Part shown: piece by piece, positions 1-7,147 of the stretch | Layout of the letters: each line of letters opens with the position of its first letter | Numbering within the stretch: position 1 is the first letter of the stretch | Assembly (NCBI GenBank): GCA_900318335.1 | Contig: ONKF01000010.1 | Span: forward strand, 1 to 64,000 | Direction of reading: 5' to 3' | Source: an uncultured Prevotellaceae bacterium | GTDB lineage: Bacteria > Bacteroidota > Bacteroidia > Bacteroidales > Muribaculaceae | DNA: 64,000 nucleotides | Made by a program: the position numbers and the translations under genes | Notes under the pieces: model-generated | The model's input: the letters and a program-made list of their open reading frames with translations, nothing else | What the model was told of the DNA's origin: nothing | The model's database searches: none

Positions 1-2745
1 TGCAACGACTACTATACCGCAGTTCCCGCCATCGTCGAGGACTACATGAACAAGATCAGCGAGATCACTGGCCGCAAGTATGGTCTGTTTGACTACTACG
101 GCGCCAAGGATGCCGACCGCGTGATCATTGCCATGGGCAGTGTTACCGAGGCCATCCGCGAGACCATCGACTATCTGACCGAGAAGGGTGAGAAGGTCGG
201 CCTCGTTGCCGTTCACTTGTACCGCCCCTTCAGCGCCAAGCACTTCCTCGCAGCCGTTCCCAGCACTGCCAAGCGCATTGCCGTGCTCGACCGCACCAAG
301 GAGCCCGGCGCTAACGGCGAGCCCCTGTATCTCGACGTGAAGGATTGCTTCTATGGCACCGAGAATGCCCCCGTTATCGTGGGTGGCCGCTACGGCCTCG
401 GTTCCAAGGACACCACTCCTGCCCAGATTCTCGCCGTCTATGAGAACCTGGCCCTGCCGATGCCCAAGAACCAGTTCACCATCGGTATCGAGGACGACGT
501 GACCTTTGCTTCACTTCCCATGAAGGAAGAGGTTGCCATGGGTGGCGCCGGCATGTTCCAGGCCAAGTTCTACGGTCTGGGTGCTGACGGTACCGTGGGT
601 GCCAACAAGAACAGTGTCAAGATCATCGGTGACAACACCGACAAGCACTGCCAAGCTTACTTCTCCTATGACAGCAAGAAGTCGGGTGGTTTCACCTGCT
701 CACACCTGCGCTTCGGCGACGAGCCCATCCGCTCGACCTATCTGGTGACCACGCCCAACTTCGTGGCTTGCCACGTTCAGGCCTATCTGCACATGTATGA
801 CGTGACCCGCGGTCTGCAGAAGGGTGGTACCTTCCTGCTGAACACCGTTTGGGACGGCGACAAGCTGGTCGAGAACCTGCCCAACAACGTGAAGAAATAC
901 TTCGCCGACAACAACATCAAGGTTTACTACATCAACGCCACCAAGATCGCTCAGGAAATCGGTCTGGGCAACCGCACCAACACCATCCTGCAGAGCGCCT
1001 TCTTCCGCATCACCGAGGTTATCCCCGTTGACCTGGCCATCGAGCAGATGAAGAAGTTCATCGTGAAGTCCTATGGCCGCAAGGGTGAGGACGTGGTGAA
1101 CAAGAACTACCAGGCCGTTGACCGTGGTAACGAGTACACCGAGCTGGCCGTGGATCCCGCTTGGAGCAACCTGACCGTCGAAGGCCCCGCCGCCGACAAT
1201 GCTCCCGCATTTGTCCACAACGTGGTACGCCCCATCAACGCCCAGAATGGTGACCTGCTGCCCGTGAGCGCGTTCAAGGGTCGTGAGGATGGTACTTGGG
1301 ATGCCGGTACCGCTGCCTATGAGAAGCGCGGTGTTGGCGCCTTTGTTCCCGTCTGGAAGGCCGAGAACTGTATCCAGTGTAACAAGTGTGCTCTTGTCTG
1401 CCCGCACGCTGCCATCCGTCCCTTCGTTATGGACGAGGCCGAGGCTGCCGCTTCACCCTTCAAGGAGAGCGACAAGCTCAAAGCCATCGGCAAGGGCTTT
1501 GAGGGCATGACCTTCGTACAGGTTGTTGACGTGATGGACTGCTTGGCTTGCGGCAACTGCGCCGACGTTTGTCCGGGCAAGAAGGGCGAGAAGGCTCTCG
1601 TGATGGTTCCCATGGAGGGCCACGAGGAAGACCAGAAGCTCTGGGACTATGCCATCAACAATGTCAAGAGCAAACAGCACCTGGTCGACACCAAGGCTAC
1701 CGTCAAGAATTCTCAGTTCGCTCAGCCTCTGTTTGAGTTCTCGGGCGCTTGCTCGGGTTGCGGTGAGACCCCCTATGTGAAGCTGATCAGCCAGTTGTTC
1801 GGTGACCGCCAGATTGTTGCCAACGCTACCGGTTGCTCCTCGATTTACAGTGCTTCGGTTCCCTCGACTCCTTACACCGTTAACGCTAAGGGTCACGGTC
1901 CCGCTTGGGCTAACTCACTGTTTGAGGACTTCTGCGAGTTCGGTCTGGGTATGACCATCGCCGACGAGAAGATGCGCACCCGCGTTCTGGGCTTCGTCAA
2001 GGAGGCTATCGAGGACGCTACCGTTGCTGCCGACGTGAAGGCCCTCTACAAGGAATGGGTTGAGAACTTCAACGACGGTGACAAGACCCGCGAGTTGAGC
2101 GACAAGATTCTCGAGGCCATCGAGCACAGCGACAATCCCGCCGACATCAAGGTTCGCGAGCTGGGTCAGTACCTGGTTAAGCGTTCGCAATGGATCATCG
2201 GTGGTGACGGCGCCAGCTACGATATCGGCTTCGGCGGTCTGGACCACGTGATTGCCAGCGGCAAGAACGTCAACATCCTCGTGCTCGACACCGAGGTTTA
2301 CTCCAACACCGGTGGTCAGGCCCAGATCGCTATGGGCGCTAACGACGCTCAGTGCCTGAAGGCTATCCGCGAGGCCGAGGCCTATGACGGTCCCTCGATC
2401 ATCATCGCCTACGCTCCCTGTATCAACCACGGTATCAAGGCCGGTATGGGTAAGGCTCAGGCTGAGGAGAAGGCAGCCGTTGCTTGCGGTTACTGGCACC
2501 TGTGGCGCTACAACCCGCAGCTTGAGGCCGAGGGCAAGAATCCCTTCACCCTCGACAGCCCCGAGCCCAACTGGGACGAGTTTGAGAACTTCCTGAAGGG
2601 CGAGGTTCGCTATGCATCGGTACTCAAGCAGTATCCTGATGAGGCAGCCGAGCTGTTCAACGCCGCAAAGGAGAACGCCCAGTGGCGTTACAACAACTAC
2701 CGCCGTCTGGCCCGCCAGCAGTGGGGTGTTGACCCTGAGGCATGA
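1..2745 (+). CDS. nifJ: Pyruvate:ferredoxin (flavodoxin) oxidoreductase, 5'-truncated by window edge
   Basis: This enzyme oxidatively decarboxylates pyruvate to acetyl-CoA in the cytoplasm and reduces ferredoxin. The reading frame is open from base 1 (CNDYYTAVPAI...), so the start lies outside the window; about 914 residues are visible of the usual ~1,180. In order one sees the end of the pyrimidine-binding/CoA region, the gamma-domain, a ferredoxin-like domain with two 4Fe-4S motifs (CIQCNKCALVCPH near nt 1369 and CLACGNCADVCPG near nt 1540), the CSGCGETPY motif near nt 1750, and the C-terminal thiamine diphosphate domain (GDGASYDIGFGG near nt 2205, NTGGQ near nt 2310). Codon use is strongly biased towards C-ending codons, as expected for a highly expressed gene. 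It appears monocistronic, with a hairpin terminator about 100 bp downstream. Confidence 0.97.
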   Translation, partial: CNDYYTAVPAIVEDYMNKISEITGRKYGLFDYYGAKDADRVIIAMGSVTEAIRETIDYLTEKGEKVGLVAVHLYRPFSAKHFLAAVPSTAKRIAVLDRTKEPGANGEPLYLDVKDCFYGTENAPVIVGGRYGLGSKDTTPAQILAVYENLALPMPKNQFTIGIEDDVTFASLPMKEEVAMGGAGMFQAKFYGLGADGTVGANKNSVKIIGDNTDKHCQAYFSYDSKKSGGFTCSHLRFGDEPIRSTYLVTTPNFVACHVQAYLHMYDVTRGLQKGGTFLLNTVWDGDKLVENLPNNVKKYFADNNIKVYYINATKIAQEIGLGNRTNTILQSAFFRITEVIPVDLAIEQMKKFIVKSYGRKGEDVVNKNYQAVDRGNEYTELAVDPAWSNLTVEGPAADNAPAFVHNVVRPINAQNGDLLPVSAFKGREDGTWDAGTAAYEKRGVGAFVPVWKAENCIQCNKCALVCPHAAIRPFVMDEAEAAASPFKESDKLKAIGKGFEGMTFVQVVDVMDCLACGNCADVCPGKKGEKALVMVPMEGHEEDQKLWDYAINNVKSKQHLVDTKATVKNSQFAQPLFEFSGACSGCGETPYVKLISQLFGDRQIVANATGCSSIYSASVPSTPYTVNAKGHGPAWANSLFEDFCEFGLGMTIADEKMRTRVLGFVKEAIEDATVAADVKALYKEWVENFNDGDKTRELSDKILEAIEHSDNPADIKVRELGQYLVKRSQWIIGGDGASYDIGFGGLDHVIASGKNVNILVLDTEVYSNTGGQAQIAMGANDAQCLKAIREAEAYDGPSIIIAYAPCINHGIKAGMGKAQAEEKAAVACGYWHLWRYNPQLEAEGKNPFTLDSPEPNWDEFENFLKGEVRYASVLKQYPDEAAELFNAAKENAQWRYNNYRRLARQQWGVDPEA

Positions 2746-2751
2746 TCCTTT

Positions 2752-2840
2752 ACAGGAGTTAGAAGTTAGAAGTTAGGAGTTAGGAGTTAGGAGTTAGAAA
2801 TGACAACTAAGGACTAAGGACTAAAAACTAAAAACTAACG
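2752..2840. repeat. Intergenic 7-bp tandem repeats (GTTAGRA then ACTAARR)
   Basis: The first half is a run of heptamers of the type AGTTAGA/AGTTAGG; the second half is a run of the type ACTAAGG/ACTAAAA. The two halves are loosely complementary, so the block could fold on itself. It lies between the nifJ stop codon and its terminator. Other intergenic 7-bp arrays in this window (25673, 59589, 6142, 7047, 9975, 11388) have related AACT/CTAA content. Confidence 0.75.
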
Positions 2841-2879
2841 CAGGACTGGAACTCGATTCCGGTCCTGTGTTTTTCTTTT
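2841..2879 (+). terminator. Rho-independent terminator after nifJ
   Basis: Arms CAGGACTGGAA and TTCCGGTCCTG pair over 11 positions (one G-T) around a 5-nt loop, followed by a T-rich tract. Confidence 0.85.
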
Positions 2880-2952
2880 GGTCGGCAGATTGTTGTATAT
2901 TTGCAGTGATTTACCGTCGGCAACGATGGTCCAACCAATTAATGACCTGAAA

Positions 2953-3594
2953 ATGAAGCATACCACTACCCTATCCCTGCTGGCTCTGCTCGCCCTGACC
3001 ACGCTCTCGTGCGGCGGCAACAAGGGCACGCAGTCACCACAACCCGCCGACACGGCCGCCGTCCAGGACACTGCCATGCGGCAAGTCATCACCCACCCCG
3101 ACACGGCCTTCAATCGGGACTCGGCATTTATTGTCGTGTCCAAGCAGGACTTGACGCTCACCGTCTATGCTCCCGTCGGGGGCGACACCCTGGCCATCGA
3201 GGCCTTCCCCGTGTGCATGGGCAAGAACAAGGGCAACAAGGAGAAAAGCGGTGACATGCGCACGCCCGAGTCCCCTGCCGGGCAACCGTTCACCATCACC
3301 ATGATCCAGGACGCCTCGGGCTGGGAGCACGACTTCGGCGACGGTCGCGGCAGCATCCTGTCCTACGGCCACTGGTTCCTGCGCCTGAAGACGCCCCACA
3401 ACGGCATCGGCATCCACGGCAGCACCAACAACGAGAACACCGTGCCCGGGCGCGCCAGCGAGGGTTGCATACGCCTGCTCGACAAGGACATCATCACGCT
3501 CAAGGAGCGCTATGCCCGCGTCGGGATGCCCGTCATCGTCAAGGGCGAGGAGCAGGGGCTGTTGCCATTTGAGGAAAAATGCCTCATCCGTTGA
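2953..3594 (+). CDS. L,D-transpeptidase (YkuD family) lipoprotein
   Basis: A likely periplasmic, lipid-anchored L,D-transpeptidase that would cross-link or modify peptidoglycan. The start at 2953 is chosen because it gives a lipoprotein signal (MKHTTTLSLLALLAL...LSCGG, Cys as lipidation site); the longer frame from 2878 would begin upstream of the TATATTTG -7 element at 2896-2903. The catalytic YkuD signature is intact: HGIGIHGS with His near residue 155 and SEGCIR with Cys near residue 172. Length (213 aa) fits a single catalytic domain after a short linker rich in Thr, Pro and Ala. It is preceded by the nifJ terminator and stands alone. Confidence 0.9.
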   Translation: MKHTTTLSLLALLALTTLSCGGNKGTQSPQPADTAAVQDTAMRQVITHPDTAFNRDSAFIVVSKQDLTLTVYAPVGGDTLAIEAFPVCMGKNKGNKEKSGDMRTPESPAGQPFTITMIQDASGWEHDFGDGRGSILSYGHWFLRLKTPHNGIGIHGSTNNENTVPGRASEGCIRLLDKDIITLKERYARVGMPVIVKGEEQGLLPFEEKCLIR

Positions 3595-3659
3595 GCCAGG
3601 TTTTCATGATGCAACAACCGCTGACGAGAACACAAAAAATATTAAACTTTCACACAGAT

Positions 3660-3691
3660 ATTGCCGTAATCAAATTTATTGTTTATATTTG
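3660..3691 (+). promoter_or_regulatory. Bacteroidetes-type promoter for the Gln-rich protein gene
   Basis: TTG (3661-3663), 20 bp spacer, TATATTTG (3684-3691): full match to the -33/-7 pattern of the Bacteroidetes primary sigma factor. Confidence 0.75.
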
Positions 3692-3761
3692 TGGCAACCA
3701 AAAACGTATAATCGAAACATTTCTACACAAGAATCATTTATTAACGCTTAATTATTAGATT

Positions 3762-4109
3762 ATGGGATTACTTGATGAACTTCAGAGAAAACTGGAAGAG
3801 GCCGCACGTCAGGCCCAACAGGGTGGTGGCGGTCAATCAACAGGCGGTAGCGAAATACCTAACCCCTGGGACCAGGCCCCACAGCAGCCGCAACAACAAG
3901 CGCCTAACTATCCTCCCGGCTACCAGCAGCCGCAGCCGCAGCAGCAACAGCCGATGCCCAACCAGCAGCAGTATCAGCAGCAGTACCAGATGATCATGCA
4001 GCAGATGCAGCAGCTCGTGCAGCAGGCCTACCAACTGGGTTACCAGTATGGCGTACAGGTTGCTCAAGCAGGTGGCTACCGTGCCGGCCTGATGGACGAG
4101 GAGAAATAG
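3762..4109 (+). CDS. Glutamine-rich small protein of unknown function
   Basis: A 115-residue protein I do not recognise. It starts with an amphipathic helix (MGLLDELQRKLEEAARQ), passes through a Gly/Ser stretch and a long low-complexity region of Gln, Pro, Tyr and Asn (residues ~37-85), and ends in a stretch that could be a second amphipathic helix (MQQLVQQAYQLGYQYGVQVAQAG). No signal peptide or membrane segment is evident, so a cytoplasmic location is likely. It has its own strong promoter and a long 3' region with an inverted repeat. The composition resembles prion-like or condensate-forming low-complexity proteins, but that is only a resemblance. Confidence 0.75.
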   Translation: MGLLDELQRKLEEAARQAQQGGGGQSTGGSEIPNPWDQAPQQPQQQAPNYPPGYQQPQPQQQQPMPNQQQYQQQYQMIMQQMQQLVQQAYQLGYQYGVQVAQAGGYRAGLMDEEK

Positions 4110-4199
4110 ACGGTCGCTTCTTTTCATATCAGCACACCAGACTCCGCCCTGACAAGAGGTGGCAGTGTGGTGTGTTTGTTTTGTCCACGAGTCCACGTT

Positions 4200-4330
4200 T
4201 TTTCAAACAACTATAACAACGAATCTTACAACAAGAACAACATTTATTATTTAATCGTGGGCGGATGCCAATAAAATAAAGTTGTTCTTGTTGTCTTATA
4301 CATGTTGTCCATGTTGTTTGAGGTACGCGA
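4200..4330. repeat. Imperfect inverted repeat of ACAAC/GTTGT units with GCGGATGCC in the loop
   Basis: The left arm (about 4202-4241) and right arm (about 4281-4322) are complementary over most of 40 bp, with a perfect 14-bp inner match (ACAACAAGAACAAC / GTTGTTCTTGTTGT). The loop carries GGGCGGATGCC (4258-4269), the same core seen in the other intergenic repeats. The right edge (4312-4340) recurs inverted at 6942-6970. Confidence 0.75.
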
Positions 4331-4334
4331 GCAT

Positions 4335-4383
4335 AAAAAAAAGGGGCAACGCTTTTTTTCAGCGTTGTCCCCCCTTTTTTTTG
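4335..4383. terminator. Bidirectional terminator between converging genes
   Basis: A-tract, arms GGGGCAACGCT and AGCGTTGTCCCCC, then a T-tract. Both strands end in T runs, so it can serve the Gln-rich protein gene (+) and the glutamine synthetase gene (-). Confidence 0.85.
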
Positions 4384-4398
4384 TGTTGTCTTGAAGGT

Positions 4399-5790
4399 TT
4401 AACCGCACTGGAAGTACTCGTTGACGAGCTGGGCGGTGCGCTTGGGATCGTGCTCGATGTCGTGGCGCAGGGTGCGGTCGTTGAACGAGCGCAGCTCGGC
4501 GATGATGCCATCGATCATGTGGGCACTGAAGACGCCATGCTCCTCAAATGCGGCACGCAGTTTCTCCAGGCAATCGGCACTGGCGACACAGCTGTCGGGC
4601 AGACAATCGAGCTCGTTGAGGCGGTCGGCGTTGGCGGCGTCATGGATGTTAACGTCAACATAGGTCTTCTTGGCCAGCTCCAGGGCATTCTCCATCTCGA
4701 AGCCGTGACGGCAGGCTACGCACAGGCCAGCCAGCAGCTGGTAGATGTCGGCCGAGCCGTCCGGAGAGCGCATCTCGACGGTCTGCTTCTGGGTCGTGTC
4801 AAAGTCCATAGCGGGCTCCAGCGGGTTGGCAACGCGGCACATGTCGGCACCGGCAGTCCAGCCCAGAGGCACGCGCACGAGCACCGAGCGGTTGCGGTCG
4901 CCCCAGCACACGTTGGTGGGAGCCTCCTGATGGGGAACCAGGCGGAAGTAGGACATCGGGTTCTTGTTGCCGAATGCGGTGATTGCGGGAGCCAGGTCCA
5001 TCATGCCGGCGATAGCCTTGCGGGCCTCGTCGCTGAGCACGCCCTTATCGTTGATCATCATGTTGCGGCCATCCTTCATCATGCGCATGTGGATGTGCAG
5101 ACCCGAACCGGCCTTGCCCGTGGTGATCTTGGGGGCGAAGGTCACATTCAGGTTCTCGCGGAACGCCAGGTTGCGGATCACCCACTTGGCAACCATCAGC
5201 TGGTCGGCGGCATCCAGCACGGGCACGGGCAGGAACTCAATCTCGTTCTGCTCATACACCACACCGTCCTGCTCAAAGTTGCCCACCTCGCTGTGACCGT
5301 ACTTGATCTGGCCACCAGCCTTGGCGATATAGTCCATGCAGCGCTGACGGAAACCGTTGGTCTTGGCATAGGGCATCGACTCGTGGTAACCGTGCTGGTC
5401 ACGGGCGGGATAGTAGTCCACCGAGGGGCGGATGACATAATACTCCAGCTCACCCATGGCGTGGTACTCCATGCCAGTGGTCTCGCGGAAGGCCTTGGCA
5501 GCCTTGCGCAGCGTCTGCTCGGGAGAACTCTCCAGCGGGTTGCCGTCCTTGTCAAAGAACGAGCACAGCAGGCACAGGGTGGGAATCTCGGCAAACGGGT
5601 CAAGGAAGGCGGTGCTGAACCTGGGCAGCACATACAGGTCGCTCGAGCTGGCCTGGATAAAGCTGAACAGGCTGGAACCGTCCACGCGCTCACCACACGA
5701 GAGGATCGTGCGCAGGTAATCCTTGCTGCTGATGACAAAGTTCAGGGTTTTCAACTTGCCGTCACCGCCGGGGTACATGAAGTTGACCAT
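4399..5790 (-). CDS. glnA: Glutamine synthetase (GS-I-like), apparently short at the N-terminus
   Basis: Makes glutamine from glutamate, ammonia and ATP in the cytoplasm. Active-site motifs are present: KAGSGLHIH (226-234), NPMSYFRLVP (277-286), RNRSV (299-303) and SPDGSAD near residue 340. The protein is 463 aa. The only usable ATG (5790) places Met at the first strand of the beta-grasp domain (MVNFMYPGGDGKLKTLNF); an in-frame TAA lies six codons upstream, so the N-terminal helix that normally precedes this strand is missing. Just upstream, another frame reads ELENEILALNANP, resembling a lost N-terminus. Either the protein tolerates a short start, or there is a small deletion or frameshift. 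The promoter is a full match at 5930-5961. Confidence 0.9.
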   Translation of the reverse strand: MVNFMYPGGDGKLKTLNFVISSKDYLRTILSCGERVDGSSLFSFIQASSSDLYVLPRFSTAFLDPFAEIPTLCLLCSFFDKDGNPLESSPEQTLRKAAKAFRETTGMEYHAMGELEYYVIRPSVDYYPARDQHGYHESMPYAKTNGFRQRCMDYIAKAGGQIKYGHSEVGNFEQDGVVYEQNEIEFLPVPVLDAADQLMVAKWVIRNLAFRENLNVTFAPKITTGKAGSGLHIHMRMMKDGRNMMINDKGVLSDEARKAIAGMMDLAPAITAFGNKNPMSYFRLVPHQEAPTNVCWGDRNRSVLVRVPLGWTAGADMCRVANPLEPAMDFDTTQKQTVEMRSPDGSADIYQLLAGLCVACRHGFEMENALELAKKTYVDVNIHDAANADRLNELDCLPDSCVASADCLEKLRAAFEEHGVFSAHMIDGIIAELRSFNDRTLRHDIEHDPKRTAQLVNEYFQCG

Positions 5791-5845
5791 GCGGATGTTG
5801 GGTTGGCGTTAAGTGCCAGAATTTCGTTTTCCAATTCTTTAAGAT

Positions 5846-5890
5846 GTTAGGCTTTCAGCTATAGGCTAGTAGCTGACGGCTATTAGCAAT
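5846..5890. repeat. TAGGCT/TAGCTG-type short repeats in the glutamine synthetase leader
   Basis: Repeats of the words TTAGGCT, CTATAGGCTA, GTAGCTGA and GCTATTAG lie in the ~130-nt leader between promoter and start codon. They resemble the 25673-25760 block. Confidence 0.45.
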
Positions 5891-5929
5891 GGCAGGAAAG
5901 CAGGTTAATTAATGGTTTTTAGTTTGTTG

Positions 5930-5961
5930 CAAAGGTAGTGCAAGTCGAGCACAATGCCAAA
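5930..5961 (-). promoter_or_regulatory. Promoter of glutamine synthetase
   Basis: On the minus strand TTTG (5961-5958), 20 bp, TACCTTTG (5937-5930): full consensus. Confidence 0.8.
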
Positions 5962-6005
5962 CAAAAAGACATTTTTTTGCCACCCAGTTTTTTCAGACAA
6001 ATAAT

Positions 6006-6055
6006 GCTCGCTTTGCTCGCAGTTTAAAGTTTAAAGAGGGGCATCGGCGCACGTT
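6006..6055 (-). repeat. GCGAGC-type intergenic repeat, inverted copy
   Basis: Read on the minus strand: a GATGCCCC core, CTTTAAACTTTAAACT heptamers, then GCGAGC-AAA-GCGAGC. It is the only copy in this orientation and is not next to a stop codon. Confidence 0.75.
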
Positions 6056-6086
6056 CTTTACTGTCGGCGGATTTAGCGGATTAAAA

Positions 6087-6191
6087 AGATTGGCATCCGC
6101 ATGGTTTTTGCAAGCCCCCTGCGAGCAAAATCATGCGGATGGCCTTCTTTAAACTTTAAACACTAAACTCTAAACTGCGAGCGCAGCGAGC
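6087..6191 (+). repeat. GCGAGC-type intergenic repeat with inverted GGCATCCGCATG core
   Basis: GGCATCCGCATG (from ~6090) and CATGCGGATGGCC (6132-6144) form an inverted pair around a GCGAGC-containing loop; then TAAACTT/TAAACTC heptamers (6147-6176) and GCGAGC-GCA-GCGAGC (6177-6191). The minus-strand gene that ends at 6170 reads into this repeat and takes its last codons and stop from it. Confidence 0.8.
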
Positions 6192-6868
6192 TTGGATAAG
6201 AGTTTATCGATTAGGGCAGTGACGTCGCTGATGGTGGCGCTGCCGTCCATATCCACATCGGCTGCTGCCGTGTTGATGTCCTGGCTGTTTGAGAGCAGGG
6301 CGTCGATGAGGACTGTCACATCGGCGACATCGGCTTTGCCGTTGCCGTCCACGTCACCCGTGATGACCGGGTGCGGGTCTTCGGGCTGTGTCCCGCTGAT
6401 GGCGCTGAGCCTCGCCTCCTTGATGGTGCCGCAGTTGTTGACACTGGCGTCCCACGAGACAAAGCGCAGGCGTGCGGTCGTCAGCCCTGCGGGAACCGCT
6501 ATGGTACCCACCAACGTCTGCATCGAGGTCACCGGCTGGGGCATGCAATGGATGGAATCGCAGGGGGAACCCATATCATCATCGATGGCGATGGTCAAGC
6601 CAATCCCGCTGTCGGTGGAGAGCCATTTAACGGTCACCGCGATACTGTCCAGTTCCTGACAAGGGAAGCAGGGCGAAACGAGCTCCACGGCGTTCCCCTG
6701 GCTATTGACATACAGGGCGGCGCCGCGTGAAAACATGGCGGGCGTGATGTCGTTTCCGGCATATTGCCAACCTTGATACTCGTTGTAAACATATTGTGGC
6801 AATTCCTGGGCGATGATTGTCAGCGTAAAAGTGATGACAAGGAAAAGGGCAGAGGTCAGTCGTTTCAT
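6170..6868 (-). CDS. Secreted protein with C-terminal dockerin-like repeats
   Basis: A 232-residue exported protein (signal peptide MKRLTSALFLVITFTLT...AQ) with a beta-rich middle of unknown function and a C-terminal pair of dockerin-type calcium-binding segments: GDVDGNGKADVADVTVLID and ADVDMDGSATISDVTALID, each an Asp/Asn-rich EF-hand-like loop plus helix. Its last residues (KLAALAV-stop) are encoded by the intergenic repeat at 6177-6191, so the C-terminus is repeat-derived. Start 6868 is preferred over 6874 because it gives a basic residue directly before the hydrophobic core; both are possible. The function of the N-terminal region is not recognised. The promoter at 6899-6930 is a full match. 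Confidence 0.8.
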   Translation of the reverse strand: MKRLTSALFLVITFTLTIIAQELPQYVYNEYQGWQYAGNDITPAMFSRGAALYVNSQGNAVELVSPCFPCQELDSIAVTVKWLSTDSGIGLTIAIDDDMGSPCDSIHCMPQPVTSMQTLVGTIAVPAGLTTARLRFVSWDASVNNCGTIKEARLSAISGTQPEDPHPVITGDVDGNGKADVADVTVLIDALLSNSQDINTAAADVDMDGSATISDVTALIDKLLSKLAALAV

Positions 6869-6898
6869 AATCATGCAGGTATTCAGTCAATTTGTCCA

Positions 6899-6930
6899 CA
6901 AAAATAGAATATTCACCCAAAAACGCCAAA
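6899..6930 (-). promoter_or_regulatory. Promoter of the dockerin-like protein gene
   Basis: Minus strand TTTG (6930-6927), 20 bp, TATTTTTG (6906-6899). Confidence 0.65.
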
Positions 6931-6941
6931 TATAATGCCCG

Positions 6942-7147
6942 TTTTTTATGCTCGCGTACTTCAAACAACAGGGACGACCTTCATTCAGTTGTCCCTGTTG
7001 TATTAATGGTTGTTATTGTTGTCTGAAAGCAACCGACGCGGATGCCCCCTTTAAACTCTAAACTCTAAACTGCGAGCGCAGCGAGCATAAAGCGGATGCC
7101 CCTTTAAACTTTAAACTCTAAACTCTAAACTGCGAGCGCAGCGAGCA
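6942..7147 (+). repeat. Composite intergenic repeat block: ACAAC dyad plus two GCGAGC-type units
   Basis: 6942-6970 is an inverted copy of 4312-4340 (28 of 29 bases). ACAACAGGGAC (about 6963) pairs with GTCCCTGTTGT (about 6990). Two GCGGATGCCCC-TAAACTN-GCGAGC-GCA-GCGAGC units follow (about 7036-7087 and 7094-7147). The second abuts the stop codon of the leucine-rich repeat protein gene at 7148. Confidence 0.8.

Noticed and set aside
4282-5850. Long plus-strand open frame opposite glutamine synthetase
   Set aside because: Antisense shadow caused by the strong codon bias of the real gene; its composition (Val, Gly, His, Ala) is typical of such shadows.
6147-6176. Telomere-like TTTAGAG heptamers
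   Set aside because: Resemblance to eukaryotic telomere repeats is coincidental; the arrays are short, internal and tied to GCGAGC-type units.
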